A DNA stretch of 64,000 nt from Natrinema gelatinilyticum (GCF_024266705.1 NZ_CP100756.1:744001-808000), one strand, 5' to 3'; counted from the stretch's first letter, positions 8,833 to 17,831 are shown. A program made the numbers and translations. The notes: generated by a model from the sequence alone, not told the origin.

Positions 8833-9310
8833 ATGAGTTCTGCCCCCCGTATCGCTATTACAACCTCTCGGTCGTCTTCGAGCCGTGCGTCTTCGTGGCA
8901 TCGAACGAGCGCCTATCAGATCGGAATCGAGGAAGGGATTACTCTCCAGACCGTCACGGCGACGCACGAGGGGTGGTATTTTCGCATCACCGTCTCGAAC
9001 GATCGAGCGCTCGAACGCTTTCACACGTAAGTCCTCGAGAACGACGTCGACATCGAACTTCGACAGCTGTACGAGCAAAGCGCAGCGGACGATTCCGATC
9101 AGACACAGTTCACAGTTCGGCGTGACGGACCGACAGCAAGAGACGCTGATCGTGGCCGTCGACGCGGGCTGCCTCGATATCCCGCAGTCGTGTTCGCTAG
9201 CCAAACTCGGAGAGCGGTCCGATATTTCGTCGAACGCGGCGTCCGAGCGGTTTCGCCACGGCGTGAAACCGCTCGTCGAAAACACGGTATATCCCGAGGG
9301 GACGCCGTGA
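8833..9310 (+). pseudogene. Broken HTH_10 (Bat-type) transcription regulator
   Basis: The C-terminal DNA-binding HTH_10 domain is clear: TDRQQETLIVAVDAG, then SCSLAKLGERSDIS, then NAASERFRHGV...ENTVYPEGTP. Two lesions break it. An in-frame TAA at 9028-9030 interrupts RFHT*VLENDVD, where Tyr (TAC) would be expected. A perfect 7-bp tandem duplication (acagttc twice, 9105-9118) shifts the frame; removing one copy restores DQTQFGVTDRQQETL. The N-terminal half before about 8890 is not recognisable. Members normally have about 215 residues and regulate nearby genes. This one should be non-functional. Confidence 0.8.
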
Positions 9311-9340
9311 AACGGCGGTTGCTGACCGAAACCGCATCGA

Positions 9341-10129
9341 TCAGTCGATGTCGATTCGTGCGAACCACAACTGCGCGACGACGAGGAAGACGAGGGTCAT
9401 CGCGACGAGGATCACCGCATTAGCGTAATCGTAACTACCCTCGATGAGGACCGCGTTCGGATCGTAGTACCGCATCGGGGCGACGGCGCCGACGATCTCG
9501 GCGTCGGTACCGGTCAGAAGCGATTCGGACAGAAACAGTGCGAACGTGACGCCGAGGGCGACTCGCTGGGCGACACCCGCCCGGTCGAATGCGACGGATG
9601 CGAGCAGGCCGATCCCTGCACAGGCGAAGAGATACGGGATCGAAAGCAGGTGGACCGCGATGACGTCCGCCGCGGCCAGCGGTTCGTTGATGAGTTCGGC
9701 ACCGACGTAGACGACGATCGGCGGGAAGATGTTCGCGACGACCACCGGAACTGTCACCGCGGCGAACCGCTCGCCGATCAGTCGCTTTCGAGATATCGGC
9801 ATCGCCAGGAGGACGTCCATCCGGCCGCGGTCGACGTCGTCGGCGATCGTTCCCGCCGTGCTGTAGGCCAGGTACAACCCGAGCAGGATCACCCAGCCGA
9901 AGGTGTAGAGTTCGAAGGAGAGAAACCCGCCCAGACTCGCCATTGTCTGTATGCCCATCACCTGCAGTATTGGCTCGGGATAGGCCGAGATCAACTGATC
10001 CAGATCGATCTCGGTCCGGAACGACGGGTAGACCCAGATGACCATCGCCGCGAGCAAGGAGAGTCCGATCGAAAGGTAGACGCTTCCCCGGACCCGACGG
10101 CGACCGTCGTATCGTGTCAGTTCAAACAT
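9341..10129 (-). CDS. ABC-2 type transporter permease
   Basis: 262-residue membrane protein beginning MFELTRYDGRRRVRGS, with about six hydrophobic segments (for example LSLLAAMVIWVYPSF, YTFGWVILLGLYLAY, VVVANIFPPIVVYVG, YLFACAGIGLLASVAF, AVILVAMTLVFLVVAQLWF). DVDRGRMDVLLAMPISRKRLIGER is the conserved cytoplasmic motif of ABC-2 permeases. The start overlaps the stop of the upstream ATPase gene by 8 bp (ATG at 10127-10129), which gives a coupled two-gene exporter. The 100-residue in-frame extension upstream overlaps the ATPase gene and is not used. Confidence 0.88.
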   Translation of the reverse strand: MFELTRYDGRRRVRGSVYLSIGLSLLAAMVIWVYPSFRTEIDLDQLISAYPEPILQVMGIQTMASLGGFLSFELYTFGWVILLGLYLAYSTAGTIADDVDRGRMDVLLAMPISRKRLIGERFAAVTVPVVVANIFPPIVVYVGAELINEPLAAADVIAVHLLSIPYLFACAGIGLLASVAFDRAGVAQRVALGVTFALFLSESLLTGTDAEIVGAVAPMRYYDPNAVLIEGSYDYANAVILVAMTLVFLVVAQLWFARIDID

Positions 10130-11156
10130 CGTCACCACCCCCGACACCGGTGCCGGCAGCGACGCGATCCGATTCCGTCGATTCACCTTCCGAATCGTTC
10201 TCGCCGTAGAATCGCATGAAAACGTCCTCGAGCGGCGCTTCCTCGATCGAGAGATCGTGCAGCCGATACTCCCGAAGTTGCTCGAGGAGGACGTTGACGT
10301 CGCCGGTGAACGTGAACGTAATCGTGTATTCGGTCTCCGCACCACCGGACTCCCCGACCGCCATCCCGTCCCGGTCGGATTCGCTACCCGTCGTCGCGTC
10401 CGATCCGGAAGCGGCATGGCTCTCGATATCGTGAACACCAGCGATCGCGAGATCGTCCGGGGAAATCGGCTCGGAGGCGTCCAGGCGGACGACCTTCCCG
10501 CTTCTATCTAGCAGCGACTCGACGGGTTCGACCGTGACGAGTCGTCCGTTCCGGATAATTCCGACCCTGTCGCACAGACGGCGTACCTCGCTCAGGATGT
10601 GCGAGGAGAAGAACACGGTCACGCCCGCTTCTCGTTCGCCGCGAACGAACTCCGTAAAACGTTGTTGTAACAGCGGATCCAGCCCGCTCGTCGGCTCGTC
10701 TAAGATCACCAGCTCGGGATCGTGCATGAACGTCGTTACGAGCCCGAGTTTCTGGACGTTCCCTGTGGAGTAATCCCGAATTTCGCGATCCAACGGCGGG
10801 TCGAACAGTTCGAGCAGTTCCTCGCTTCGTTCGTCACCCTTGATTGATGCGTGGAGGTCGAGGATCTCTCGCCCGGTCGCCGTGTCGTCGAACGCCAGAT
10901 CATCGGGCAGATACCCGAGATTGCGTTTTGCTTCGATAAGTTGGCGCTCGTCGGTGATCTCGTGACCCAACAGCCGCGCCGTCCCGGCAGTCGGCGAGAT
11001 GAATCCCAGCAGCGTGCGGATCGTCGTCGTCTTCCCGGCGCCGTTCGGGCCGAGGTAGCCGAATATTTCGCCTCGATCGACATCGAACGAAACGCCGTCG
11101 TTGGCGAGCACCTCGCCGTAGTCCTTCGTGAGTCCCTCGAGTTCGATCGCGGCCAT
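10122..11156 (-). CDS. ABC transporter ATP-binding protein (ABC-2 exporter)
   Basis: 344-residue ATPase partner of the overlapping permease. Walker A GPNGAGKTTT, the signature-region sequence YSTGNVQKLGLV (an ABC signature with T and N instead of GG, seen in this archaeal subgroup), Walker B LVILDEPTSGLDPL, and the H-loop FFSSHILSE are present. The last 110 residues carry an acidic, glycine/serine-rich insertion and a C-terminal regulatory domain ending in GGDDV. Substrate unknown; relatives export drugs, lipids or proteins such as NosDFY/CcmA types. Confidence 0.9.
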   Translation of the reverse strand: MAAIELEGLTKDYGEVLANDGVSFDVDRGEIFGYLGPNGAGKTTTIRTLLGFISPTAGTARLLGHEITDERQLIEAKRNLGYLPDDLAFDDTATGREILDLHASIKGDERSEELLELFDPPLDREIRDYSTGNVQKLGLVTTFMHDPELVILDEPTSGLDPLLQQRFTEFVRGEREAGVTVFFSSHILSEVRRLCDRVGIIRNGRLVTVEPVESLLDRSGKVVRLDASEPISPDDLAIAGVHDIESHAASGSDATTGSESDRDGMAVGESGGAETEYTITFTFTGDVNVLLEQLREYRLHDLSIEEAPLEDVFMRFYGENDSEGESTESDRVAAGTGVGGGDDV

Positions 11157-11311
11157 ACGTGCTATTGAGGGGGTGACACCTTTGATGTAGCGGTCCCGTC
11201 GGCCTCCTGGTCCGGTGAGGACGGTCCGTTCGATTGCGGCGGTCGCGCGGGACGGCGTTTATTACCGGTATATCGAGGCGAGACGGCCGACTGTGCTCCG
11301 AACGCGCCAGC

Positions 11312-12406
11312 TCAGAACTCGGTACAGACCGGGATTCCCATCGTATCGTACTCGCCGAGTCGATCCAACACGTCGGGAACATCCTCGAGCGAACACGTCT
11401 CCGTGACGATCCTCCCCGGATCGATCTTCCCGCCGTCCATCATCTTGAAAATCTCGTCGTACTCGTTAGGCGGCATCCCGTACGAACCGTAGAACTCGCG
11501 CTCGTCGGTGACCATGGTGTCGACCGGGACGGAGACCTCGCCGCCCTCCGCCGAGGTCGTCATCCCGATCTGGAGGTGCTGGCCGCCCTTGCCGAGCGAA
11601 TCGATCGAGTTGCGGACTGTCTCCGCGATTCCGAGCGCGTCGATCGACACGTCCACGCCGCGGCTCTTCTCGGTGTGTGCCTTCACAGCCTGTGGAACGT
11701 CGTCGACGCCCTCGGGGTCGACCGTTTCGATCGCACCGAGCTCGCGAGCGAGCTCGAGTTTCTCGGGAACGACGTCGATAGCGATGACGTTCCCGCCGAG
11801 CGCGCTGGCGACGTGAACCGCGGAGAGCCCGACGCCGCCGCAGCCGTGGACCGCGACCCAGTCGCCGGGCGTGACGTCGACGCGGTGGACGACACCGTGG
11901 AACGCGGTCGCGAACCGACAGCCCAGGCCCGCGACCGCGGCGGGGTCGACCGACTCGGGGACCGTCACGAGATTCTGATCGGCGTTTCGAACGGGGTACT
12001 CCTCGGCGAACGCACCCTGCTGGAACGGAACGAACCCCATCGGTACCGATTTCTCGCAGATATTCGCTCGACCCTCCCGGCAGTAGGGACACGTCCCGTC
12101 GCTCAGGTTGAACGGATTCGTGACGAGATCTCCCTCGCTGAATCGTTCGACATCCGCGCCGACCTCGACGACGCGCCCGACGGGTTCGTGACCGAAGATT
12201 AGTCCTGGCGTCGGAATCAACCCGATCCAGTCCCAGTCGCCCTGCCAGGCGTGCCAGTCGCTTCGACAGATTCCGCAGGCCTCGGTCTCGACGACGACGC
12301 CGTTCGCCTCACAATCCGGCCGATCGACATCCCGTATCTCGAGCGGTTCACCCGCTCCCTGGAACACTACTGCTTTCACAGCCGTTCCAACGATATCCTC
12401 GCCCAT
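11312..12406 (-). CDS. Zinc-dependent alcohol dehydrogenase (MDR family)
   Basis: 364-residue medium-chain dehydrogenase that interconverts an alcohol and an aldehyde or ketone with NAD(P). Catalytic-zinc motifs CGICRSDWHAW and GHEPVGRVVEVG are present. The structural-zinc lobe reads SDGTCPYCREGRANIC, so one of the usual four cysteines is replaced by Asp. The Rossmann motif is GCGGVGLSAVH. The ATG sits directly after a long AT-rich promoter (12407-12434) with no room for a leader, so the start is well supported and the gene is leaderless. The next gene downstream on the same strand side is an aldehyde dehydrogenase upstream at 14085, suggesting a shared alcohol-to-acid pathway. Confidence 0.88.
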   Translation of the reverse strand: MGEDIVGTAVKAVVFQGAGEPLEIRDVDRPDCEANGVVVETEACGICRSDWHAWQGDWDWIGLIPTPGLIFGHEPVGRVVEVGADVERFSEGDLVTNPFNLSDGTCPYCREGRANICEKSVPMGFVPFQQGAFAEEYPVRNADQNLVTVPESVDPAAVAGLGCRFATAFHGVVHRVDVTPGDWVAVHGCGGVGLSAVHVASALGGNVIAIDVVPEKLELARELGAIETVDPEGVDDVPQAVKAHTEKSRGVDVSIDALGIAETVRNSIDSLGKGGQHLQIGMTTSAEGGEVSVPVDTMVTDEREFYGSYGMPPNEYDEIFKMMDGGKIDPGRIVTETCSLEDVPDVLDRLGEYDTMGIPVCTEF

Positions 12407-12434
12407 AAATTTAATGATTAATAATTATATATTT
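12407..12434 (-). promoter_or_regulatory. Leaderless promoter of the alcohol dehydrogenase gene
   Basis: A 28-bp run with almost no G or C lies directly before the ATG. On the minus strand aaatatataatta at 12422-12434 is a strong TATA box about 16-28 bp before the start codon. The segment 12403-12425 is 21/23 identical to 42981-43003 upstream of mamA, which hints at a common regulator. Confidence 0.6.
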
Positions 12435-12528
12435 GTCGACGGCCGCCGCTGTCGTGGAGTCAGGCTGCCGCTTTAGGCCAGTCCGGAACCGATCCGGACC
12501 GGGAACCGGTGCCGCCGGATCCGACCAA

Positions 12529-14085
12529 TCAGCCCATCTTCGGGACGCCTCCGAGGTTCACCTTGACCGTCTTCACCTGCGAGTAGTCGTCGAGGGCCTC
12601 TTGGGCAAGCTCACGGCCCGTACCGCTCTCTTTGTAGCCGCCGTGGGGGGCCGGATCGAAGAGATCGTTGTAGGTATTGATCCAGACCGTCCCGGCCTCG
12701 AGTTTGGCGGCGAACTCGTGGGCTGTCCGGAGATCCTCGGTCCAGACGCCCGCCGCGAGCCCGTACGACGTGTCGTTGGCCCGCCGAAGGACGTCCTCGC
12801 GGTCGCTCCACTCGAAGACCGAGAGCACCGGCCCGAACACTTCCTCGCAGCCGACGGTCGCCTCGTCGTCCACGTCGGTCAGCACCGTCGGCTGCACGAA
12901 CGGTGCGCCCTGAAGGTCGTCGCCGACGGCGTCACTTTCGCCGCCGATGACTGGTGTCGCGCCCTCGACGACGGCGGTTTCGACGTAGTCGCGAACGGTC
13001 GCCGCGTGAGCGTGATCGATCATCGGCCCGATGTCGGTCGTCGGGCCGAGCGGATCGCCCACGGAGAGACCGTCGATCGCCTCCTCCAGCCGCTTGAGGA
13101 ACTCCTCTCGGACGTCCTCGTGGAGGTAGAGCCGCGAGCCGGCAGTACACTGCTGGCCAGAGTTGAAAAAGATGCTCACGACCGTTCCCTCGATTGCCCG
13201 CTCGAGGTCGGCGTCGGGAAAGACGATGTTCGGACTCTTCCCGCCGAGTTCGAGCGACGTCGGCGTGATCGTCTCCGCGGCGCTCTCGAGGGTGGCCACG
13301 CCCGCCGCTCGCGACCCGGTCAGGCTCAGTTTGTCGACGCCCTCGTGGGCGGTCATCGCCGCCCCGACGTCCTCACCGAGCCCGGTGACGACGTTGACCG
13401 CCCCTGGCGGGAGCACGCGGTCGCAGACCCGCGCGACCTCGAGCGACGAGAGCGTTGCCCGCTCTGAGGGCTTGAAGACGACCGCGTTCCCGGCCGCCAG
13501 CGCCGGGCCGAGCTTCCACGCAACGAACATCGCGGGGAAGTTCCACGCGGAGATCGCGCCGACGACGCCGTGGGGTTCGCGGCGCGTGAAGACGTGTTTC
13601 TCGTCACCCGTCGGAACGACCCGGCCCTCGTCGACCGACCGCGCGAGCGCCGCGAAGTGGCGAAACTGCCCGATCAACACTTCGCAGTCGACGAACAGCG
13701 CGTGCAGGTTCGGCTTCCCCGCCTCGAGGCTGTCGACCTTCGCGATCTCGGTCTTGCGATCCTCGAGGCGATCGGCGATCTCCGCGAGCCGATCGGCGCG
13801 TTGTTCGGGCGAGAGCTGTCCCCAACTTCCCTCAAACGCGTCCCGCGCGGCTGCGACGGCCCGGTCGACGTCTGCGGCAGAGCCAATCTGGACCGTGGCG
13901 AGTGCCTCGCCCGTAGTCGCGTCGATCGCGACACCCTCCTCGCCGTCGGCGGCGTCGACCCACTCGCCGTCGATCAGATGGCCGTACTGGTCTCGCGAGA
14001 GGACCCTATCAGCCGCCGATCGGTGGCGCTCGAGAACGTCATCGCCGATATCGTATCGATTCCGGTCGTAGTACTCGGCCTGCAT
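12529..14085 (-). CDS. Aldehyde dehydrogenase (NAD(P)-dependent, ALDH superfamily)
   Basis: 518-residue enzyme oxidising an aldehyde to a carboxylic acid. Key parts: cofactor region SAWNFPAMF (179-187) and FKPSE (204-208), general base Glu279 in SLELGGKSPN, and nucleophile Cys313 in NSGQQCTAG. The C-terminal GYKESGTGRE motif is intact. Length is close to the family norm of about 490-500, with an N-terminal extension of about 30 residues (MQAEYYDRNRYDIGDD) that is common in haloarchaeal members. It lies between the alcohol dehydrogenase and the diiron oxidase operon, all on the minus strand, so it may oxidise the aldehyde these enzymes produce. The actual substrate is unknown. Confidence 0.9.
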   Translation of the reverse strand: MQAEYYDRNRYDIGDDVLERHRSAADRVLSRDQYGHLIDGEWVDAADGEEGVAIDATTGEALATVQIGSAADVDRAVAAARDAFEGSWGQLSPEQRADRLAEIADRLEDRKTEIAKVDSLEAGKPNLHALFVDCEVLIGQFRHFAALARSVDEGRVVPTGDEKHVFTRREPHGVVGAISAWNFPAMFVAWKLGPALAAGNAVVFKPSERATLSSLEVARVCDRVLPPGAVNVVTGLGEDVGAAMTAHEGVDKLSLTGSRAAGVATLESAAETITPTSLELGGKSPNIVFPDADLERAIEGTVVSIFFNSGQQCTAGSRLYLHEDVREEFLKRLEEAIDGLSVGDPLGPTTDIGPMIDHAHAATVRDYVETAVVEGATPVIGGESDAVGDDLQGAPFVQPTVLTDVDDEATVGCEEVFGPVLSVFEWSDREDVLRRANDTSYGLAAGVWTEDLRTAHEFAAKLEAGTVWINTYNDLFDPAPHGGYKESGTGRELAQEALDDYSQVKTVKVNLGGVPKMG

Positions 14086-14351
14086 GGATTCACCGGTCCC
14101 TCGTCGCGTCCTGGTCGCGCCCGTCGATCGGCTCCGGCCCGGTCGATCGTGCGACCAAGACGGCGCGGCCGTCGGCTATCGATACGATCGAGTCACCGAT
14201 TCGCCTCGGTTCTCCCGTAGGATGTGAGGAATTGCCACACATAGTGCTATACTCGTGCCGTCGCCGCGGAGACTCGTCAGCGTGACCCCTCGGAAACGCG
14301 GTGCTCTTTAAACGTCGATCCTGGGAGAGCGGCCGAAACCGGCGATCCGAC

Positions 14352-14660
14352 TCAGAGCGCGTCGAGACCGAGCAATTCGTTCTGGACGCGCTCGCCGACC
14401 CGGATCTCGCTGTCCGCTCGCGGGTGCGAACAGCACAGCAGGACGTAACCGTCGGCCTCCTGGTCCGGCGAGAGTGCCGTCCCCTCGTGCCCGTCGAGTT
14501 CGCCCTCGAGCAGTTCGCCGGCACAGGAGGTACACATCCCGTTGCGACAGGAGTGGGGAAGCTCGAGGCCGGCGCGTTCGGCCGCCTCAAGGACGTACTC
14601 GTCCGGGGCGACAGCGACGGTTTCGGTCCCGTCCTCGAAGTGAAACGTGACGTCGTACAT
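14352..14660 (-). CDS. [2Fe-2S] ferredoxin, plant type
   Basis: 102-residue electron carrier. The cluster motif SCRNGMCTSC (C-x4-C-x2-C) and the fourth ligand in LLCCSHPRA, about 30 residues later, match plant-type ferredoxins. It lacks the acidic N-terminal insertion of the abundant haloarchaeal housekeeping ferredoxin, so it looks like a dedicated partner. Its ATG follows directly after the stop codon of the 101-residue gene (no gap), and that gene in turn follows the diiron oxidase. Electron delivery to that diiron centre is the natural inference. Confidence 0.88.
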   Translation of the reverse strand: MYDVTFHFEDGTETVAVAPDEYVLEAAERAGLELPHSCRNGMCTSCAGELLEGELDGHEGTALSPDQEADGYVLLCCSHPRADSEIRVGERVQNELLGLDAL

Positions 14661-14966
14661 CTATATTCGCTGGCGGAGCTTGTACAGTTCCAGCGCTTCC
14701 AGCCGCGGATCGCCGGTACCGACCTCGTCGTGGTCGAGGCTGGCACCGCTGATGCTCTCGTTGAACGAGGTGCTGACGCCTTCCTCCTCGAACGTCGAAT
14801 CCATGATATAGGCGACGTTCTCGCGCACCTCCTCGAAGCTCTGGCCGAGGTCGTCGGCGGCGTCCTCGATTGCCTCGATCACTTCCTCCTCCGAAGCAGT
14901 GAACGCCGCGCCGCGGGAGAGCTCTTCGAGTCCGGTATCGGTCGTCGTCTCCGTGTCGTCGGTCAT
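14661..14966 (-). CDS. Small acidic protein between diiron oxidase and ferredoxin, function unknown
   Basis: 101-residue protein starting MTDDTETTTDTGLEELS. It is strongly acidic, with predicted helices around EEEVIEAIEDAADDLGQSFEEVRENVAYIM and a C-terminal ELYKLRQRI. No cysteine cluster or membrane segment. I do not recognise a family. It lies 1 bp after the oxidase stop and directly abuts the ferredoxin start, so its role is probably tied to that complex, for instance as a small coupling or assembly subunit. The start at 14966 is preferred to an in-frame codon at 15077 because the upstream part overlaps the oxidase. Confidence 0.7.
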   Translation of the reverse strand: MTDDTETTTDTGLEELSRGAAFTASEEEVIEAIEDAADDLGQSFEEVRENVAYIMDSTFEEEGVSTSFNESISGASLDHDEVGTGDPRLEALELYKLRQRI

Positions 14967-14967
14967 G

Positions 14968-16026
14968 CTATCGCCCTCCGTCGGCCGCGACGCCGCGTTT
15001 GCGTCGATAGATATCCTCGTACTCTCGCACCTCCTCGTCGATGTCTTTCTCGAGACACTCCTGATGGCGGTCGGCAACGAGGCCGATGATCTTGCGGTGG
15101 TCGATGTCGAGGTTCAGCGTCTCGTTGAACTGGCCGTCGATGAGGTTCCCGACGCGCATCAGGAGGTCGTCGAAACTGATCTCGAGGGGGTCATCGACCG
15201 CGTCCGTGAACATGTAGCCGAAGTCCGCGACCGACCCTACGTTCTCGTAGAGGACGTCCTCGATGGCTCGGCTGACGCCCTGGAACTCGGGTTCGCCGGC
15301 GCGTTCCTTCGCGATCAGTTCGGAAAGCGCCTCGACGCCGTGGGTGATGTGCCGTCCCTCGTCGGTGCTGATGAACTTGAATCCGTGGTTCAACAGCGGA
15401 AGTGGTGCGTTCCGCGAGAGCTTGTTGATCGCGTAGAAGCCGCCGCGGGCGAGCAGCCCCTCCACGATCATGTGATACACCGTCAGTGCCTCGGCGACGT
15501 CGACGGGATCCTGCGAGTGGGCCGCTCTGGCGGTCAGCTGGCCCTGCCGATCGAAGATCTCGCCGAGTCCGGTCGCCTGCACGATCGGGATCCGGGCGCC
15601 GCCGTGTTTCGGATTCAGATCCGCGAAGACGTCCTGTTCGCCCATCACCTCGTGCATGTAGACGTCGAGGAACTGCGTGTGCTTGTGTTCGGTCACGGTG
15701 AACATTGCCATGTACATCTCCATCTCCTCGTTGTCGTCGAAACACGGCGCGCCCATGATCCGCTGGAGGTGGTGGCTCGCGTCCTCGCCGACCGCGAACT
15801 CGCCGTCGAGAAAGCCCGACACGAGGTATCGGATCTGCTTTCGCTCGCCGGGCTCGAGCGAGTTCCAGATCTCGCGATCCTCCTCGAACCCGATCTCGCC
15901 GAACAGCTTCTCGACGTTCCACGTCCCGAGTTCGACACCCTTCTGGAAGAGGTCGTACCACTTGCTCTCGGTGTCGATCCGTTCCGCCTGAAACCCCGTC
16001 GGTGTGGTAGCTTGTGACACAAGCAT
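14968..16026 (-). CDS. Ferritin-like diiron oxidase, RNR R2 / R2lox-related
   Basis: 352-residue protein of the R2/ferritin-like superfamily. Ligand pattern: Glu81 (or Glu76), Glu113-x2-His116 in TEHKH, Glu189 in IVEGLLARGG, and Glu223-x2-His226 in TDEGRHITHG. The spacing of 34 between the third and fourth carboxylates fits R2-type diiron or Mn/Fe sites. The segment KGVELGTWNVEKL resembles R2-like ligand-binding oxidases. No ribonucleotide reductase large subunit is nearby, and a ferredoxin and a small protein follow in the same operon, so an oxidase or oxygenase on a small hydrophobic substrate is more likely than RNR. The substrate is unknown. Confidence 0.75.
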   Translation of the reverse strand: MLVSQATTPTGFQAERIDTESKWYDLFQKGVELGTWNVEKLFGEIGFEEDREIWNSLEPGERKQIRYLVSGFLDGEFAVGEDASHHLQRIMGAPCFDDNEEMEMYMAMFTVTEHKHTQFLDVYMHEVMGEQDVFADLNPKHGGARIPIVQATGLGEIFDRQGQLTARAAHSQDPVDVAEALTVYHMIVEGLLARGGFYAINKLSRNAPLPLLNHGFKFISTDEGRHITHGVEALSELIAKERAGEPEFQGVSRAIEDVLYENVGSVADFGYMFTDAVDDPLEISFDDLLMRVGNLIDGQFNETLNLDIDHRKIIGLVADRHQECLEKDIDEEVREYEDIYRRKRGVAADGGR

Positions 16027-16116
16027 AGGTCGCCGTATCCGACAAAGAGCGTACTCGTTCGGATAACCGGCAGTTGAAGTCGAGACGGGGACGCCACGCC
16101 CGCGTCCGGGCCGTTC

Positions 16117-16821
16117 TCAGAACAGGTACCGCGAGTCGGTCTCGCCGGCGACGTCCCCCATCGCCGCTGCGGCGTCGCCGTAGTGCAGCACCCGCGTCAC
16201 GCTCCCCTCGAGCGCCATCTCGTTGGACATCACCGACTCGATGACGTCCGCACCCTCGAGGAGGTCTTTCCACGTCTCGTAGGGAGCCTCGAGTTCGAAC
16301 CCAGGATCACGCGCCGACGGGTCTTCGACGAGTTCAGCCCGTCGGCAGTCGCCGTCCTCCAGTTCGAGGTGGGCGTGGACCCGCGAGTCGTCGACGACGT
16401 ACGTCTCCAGTTGCTCGAGCAGCGAGTCGAGGTCGCCCCGGATCAGGGCCTCGAGGTCCGGCCAGGCGACGTCCGGCACGTCGGCGAGGGTCACCCCGTC
16501 GAGCGCGCGCCTGAATCGCGCCCGTTCATCGTCGCCCTCGGCCGACTCGAGTCGGTCCTCGAACGCCGGCGTTGCCGTCTCCCGCAGGCGGGCGAACTCG
16601 TCGTCTGCGAGCGCGTCGATCCGGTCGGACAGGTCTGTGGTCAACTCGTCGGGGAGTTCGCCAATCGTCGTCTCCGCGAGCGGCAGGCGCGTGAGGACGA
16701 AGCGGAAATCGCCGTCGAAGCCGACGCCCCAGCCGTCGCTCTCGGCGGCGTACGTCTCGTCCTCGTTGAGGTTCGTGCGGTAACTCTCGAGCCACTCTCT
16801 GGACGGAAACCAGTCTGTCAT
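16117..16821 (-). CDS. SCP2-like sterol/lipid-carrier domain protein
   Basis: 234-residue acidic protein starting MTDWFPSREWLESYRTNL. The C-terminal half has an SCP2-type lipid-transfer signature: FELEAPYETWKDLLEG, then a hydrophobic helix, then VTRVLHYGDAAAAM. It is a paralogue of the divergent gene at 17103 (shared GWGVxFDG and the same ending pattern). SCP2 domains bind fatty acyl-CoA, sterols or other hydrophobic ligands. The start at 16821 is chosen because upstream in-frame residues are not conserved with the paralogue. The cargo is unknown. Confidence 0.75.
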   Translation of the reverse strand: MTDWFPSREWLESYRTNLNEDETYAAESDGWGVGFDGDFRFVLTRLPLAETTIGELPDELTTDLSDRIDALADDEFARLRETATPAFEDRLESAEGDDERARFRRALDGVTLADVPDVAWPDLEALIRGDLDSLLEQLETYVVDDSRVHAHLELEDGDCRRAELVEDPSARDPGFELEAPYETWKDLLEGADVIESVMSNEMALEGSVTRVLHYGDAAAAMGDVAGETDSRYLF

Positions 16822-17102
16822 GCGTTCAACGACCGGGTTCGGCGGCTTCAGCGTTCGTCCGTGAATACGAGGCGATATTTGTGGGCGACGCGGTCCACCG
16901 ATCGAACCGGGCGCTCGAGACGACTCGACTCGCTCCGCGTCGACGACGTCGTACCGTTCGGCAGCAAACGGAGCGAGCCTCGAGTCATCGCTGTTCGAAC
17001 GAGTGGCCGTGATAAACTCCCTCGGATACCCGGAGAAACCACAACAACAGTTCACAATGAGCACAGTATTATATCGGGTCCGCCGAGGCCCGGTGGCCAC
17101 AC
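16822..17102. promoter_or_regulatory. Divergent promoter region between SCP2 paralogues
   Basis: 281-bp spacer between head-to-head genes. A TATA-like tattatat at 17068-17075 sits about 30 bp before the ATG at 17103, which fits a nearly leaderless gene. No clear TATA box is seen for the minus-strand gene. Confidence 0.4.
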
Positions 17103-17831
17103 ATGAGTACGCAACGACTCCGACCGATTGAACAGTATTTCCCGACCGAACCGTGGCTCGAGGCGTATCGAGACGCGATCAACGACAGCGACGAGTACGC
17201 CGAGAGCTCCGCGGGTTGGGGCGTCGACTTCGACGGCTCGTTCATCTTCCAGATCGAGGACGTGCCCCTCGAGACCAACACCGTCACCGACCTGCCCCCG
17301 GAGATTGTCGAGGCCGTCGAGGACGAGCTCTCGAAGCGATCCCCGGAGCAACTCGAGAGCGTCCTCGAGGAAGCGCCGGACGACGTTCGCGAACGCGTCG
17401 AGTCCCGCGACGGATCGCTGGAGGAACGCGTCACCGAGGAGGTCCTCGCGACGACGATGTCGGCGGTCCCCGACCGCACCTGGCCAGACCTACGCGCGGC
17501 GCTCCCCGATCTCATGGCGGAACTGACTGCGCAAATCGAGGAGAACATGGCCGACGACGGCACCGTCTACGCGTATCTGGACCTCTACGACGGCGAGTGC
17601 CCGGAGGTCGACACGATCACCGACCTCGACGAGCGGGAGTACGGATTCCGGCTCGTCGGCGACTACGAGCAGTGGGCGCGGCTCGTCCGCGGCGAGGGCG
17701 ACGTCATCGACATGCTGATGTCCGGCGACTTCGAAATCGACGGCGACATGCAGAAGATCCTGCAGTACTCCGACGCGGCGGTCGACCTGGCCGAAATCTC
17801 CGCCGACGTCGACACCCGGTTCATCTTCTGA
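17103..17831 (+). CDS. SCP2-like sterol/lipid-carrier domain protein (paralogue)
   Basis: 242-residue acidic protein. It shares with the minus-strand neighbour the N-terminal PWLEAYR...SAGWGVDFDGSF block, the central DDGTVYAYLDLYDGECPE strand pair, and the C-terminal SCP2 core (YGFRLVGDYEQWARLV, then MQKILQYSDAAVDL). No membrane helix or signal peptide. The head-to-head paralogue pair and the acyl-CoA dehydrogenase-linked third SCP2 protein at 21301 suggest a lipid-handling role. Confidence 0.75.
   Translation: MSTQRLRPIEQYFPTEPWLEAYRDAINDSDEYAESSAGWGVDFDGSFIFQIEDVPLETNTVTDLPPEIVEAVEDELSKRSPEQLESVLEEAPDDVRERVESRDGSLEERVTEEVLATTMSAVPDRTWPDLRAALPDLMAELTAQIEENMADDGTVYAYLDLYDGECPEVDTITDLDEREYGFRLVGDYEQWARLVRGEGDVIDMLMSGDFEIDGDMQKILQYSDAAVDLAEISADVDTRFIF

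Noticed and set aside
14968..16026. Annotation as ribonucleotide reductase beta subunit
   Set aside because: The fold is shared, but no alpha subunit is nearby and the gene is packed with a ferredoxin; RNR is kept only as an alternative.
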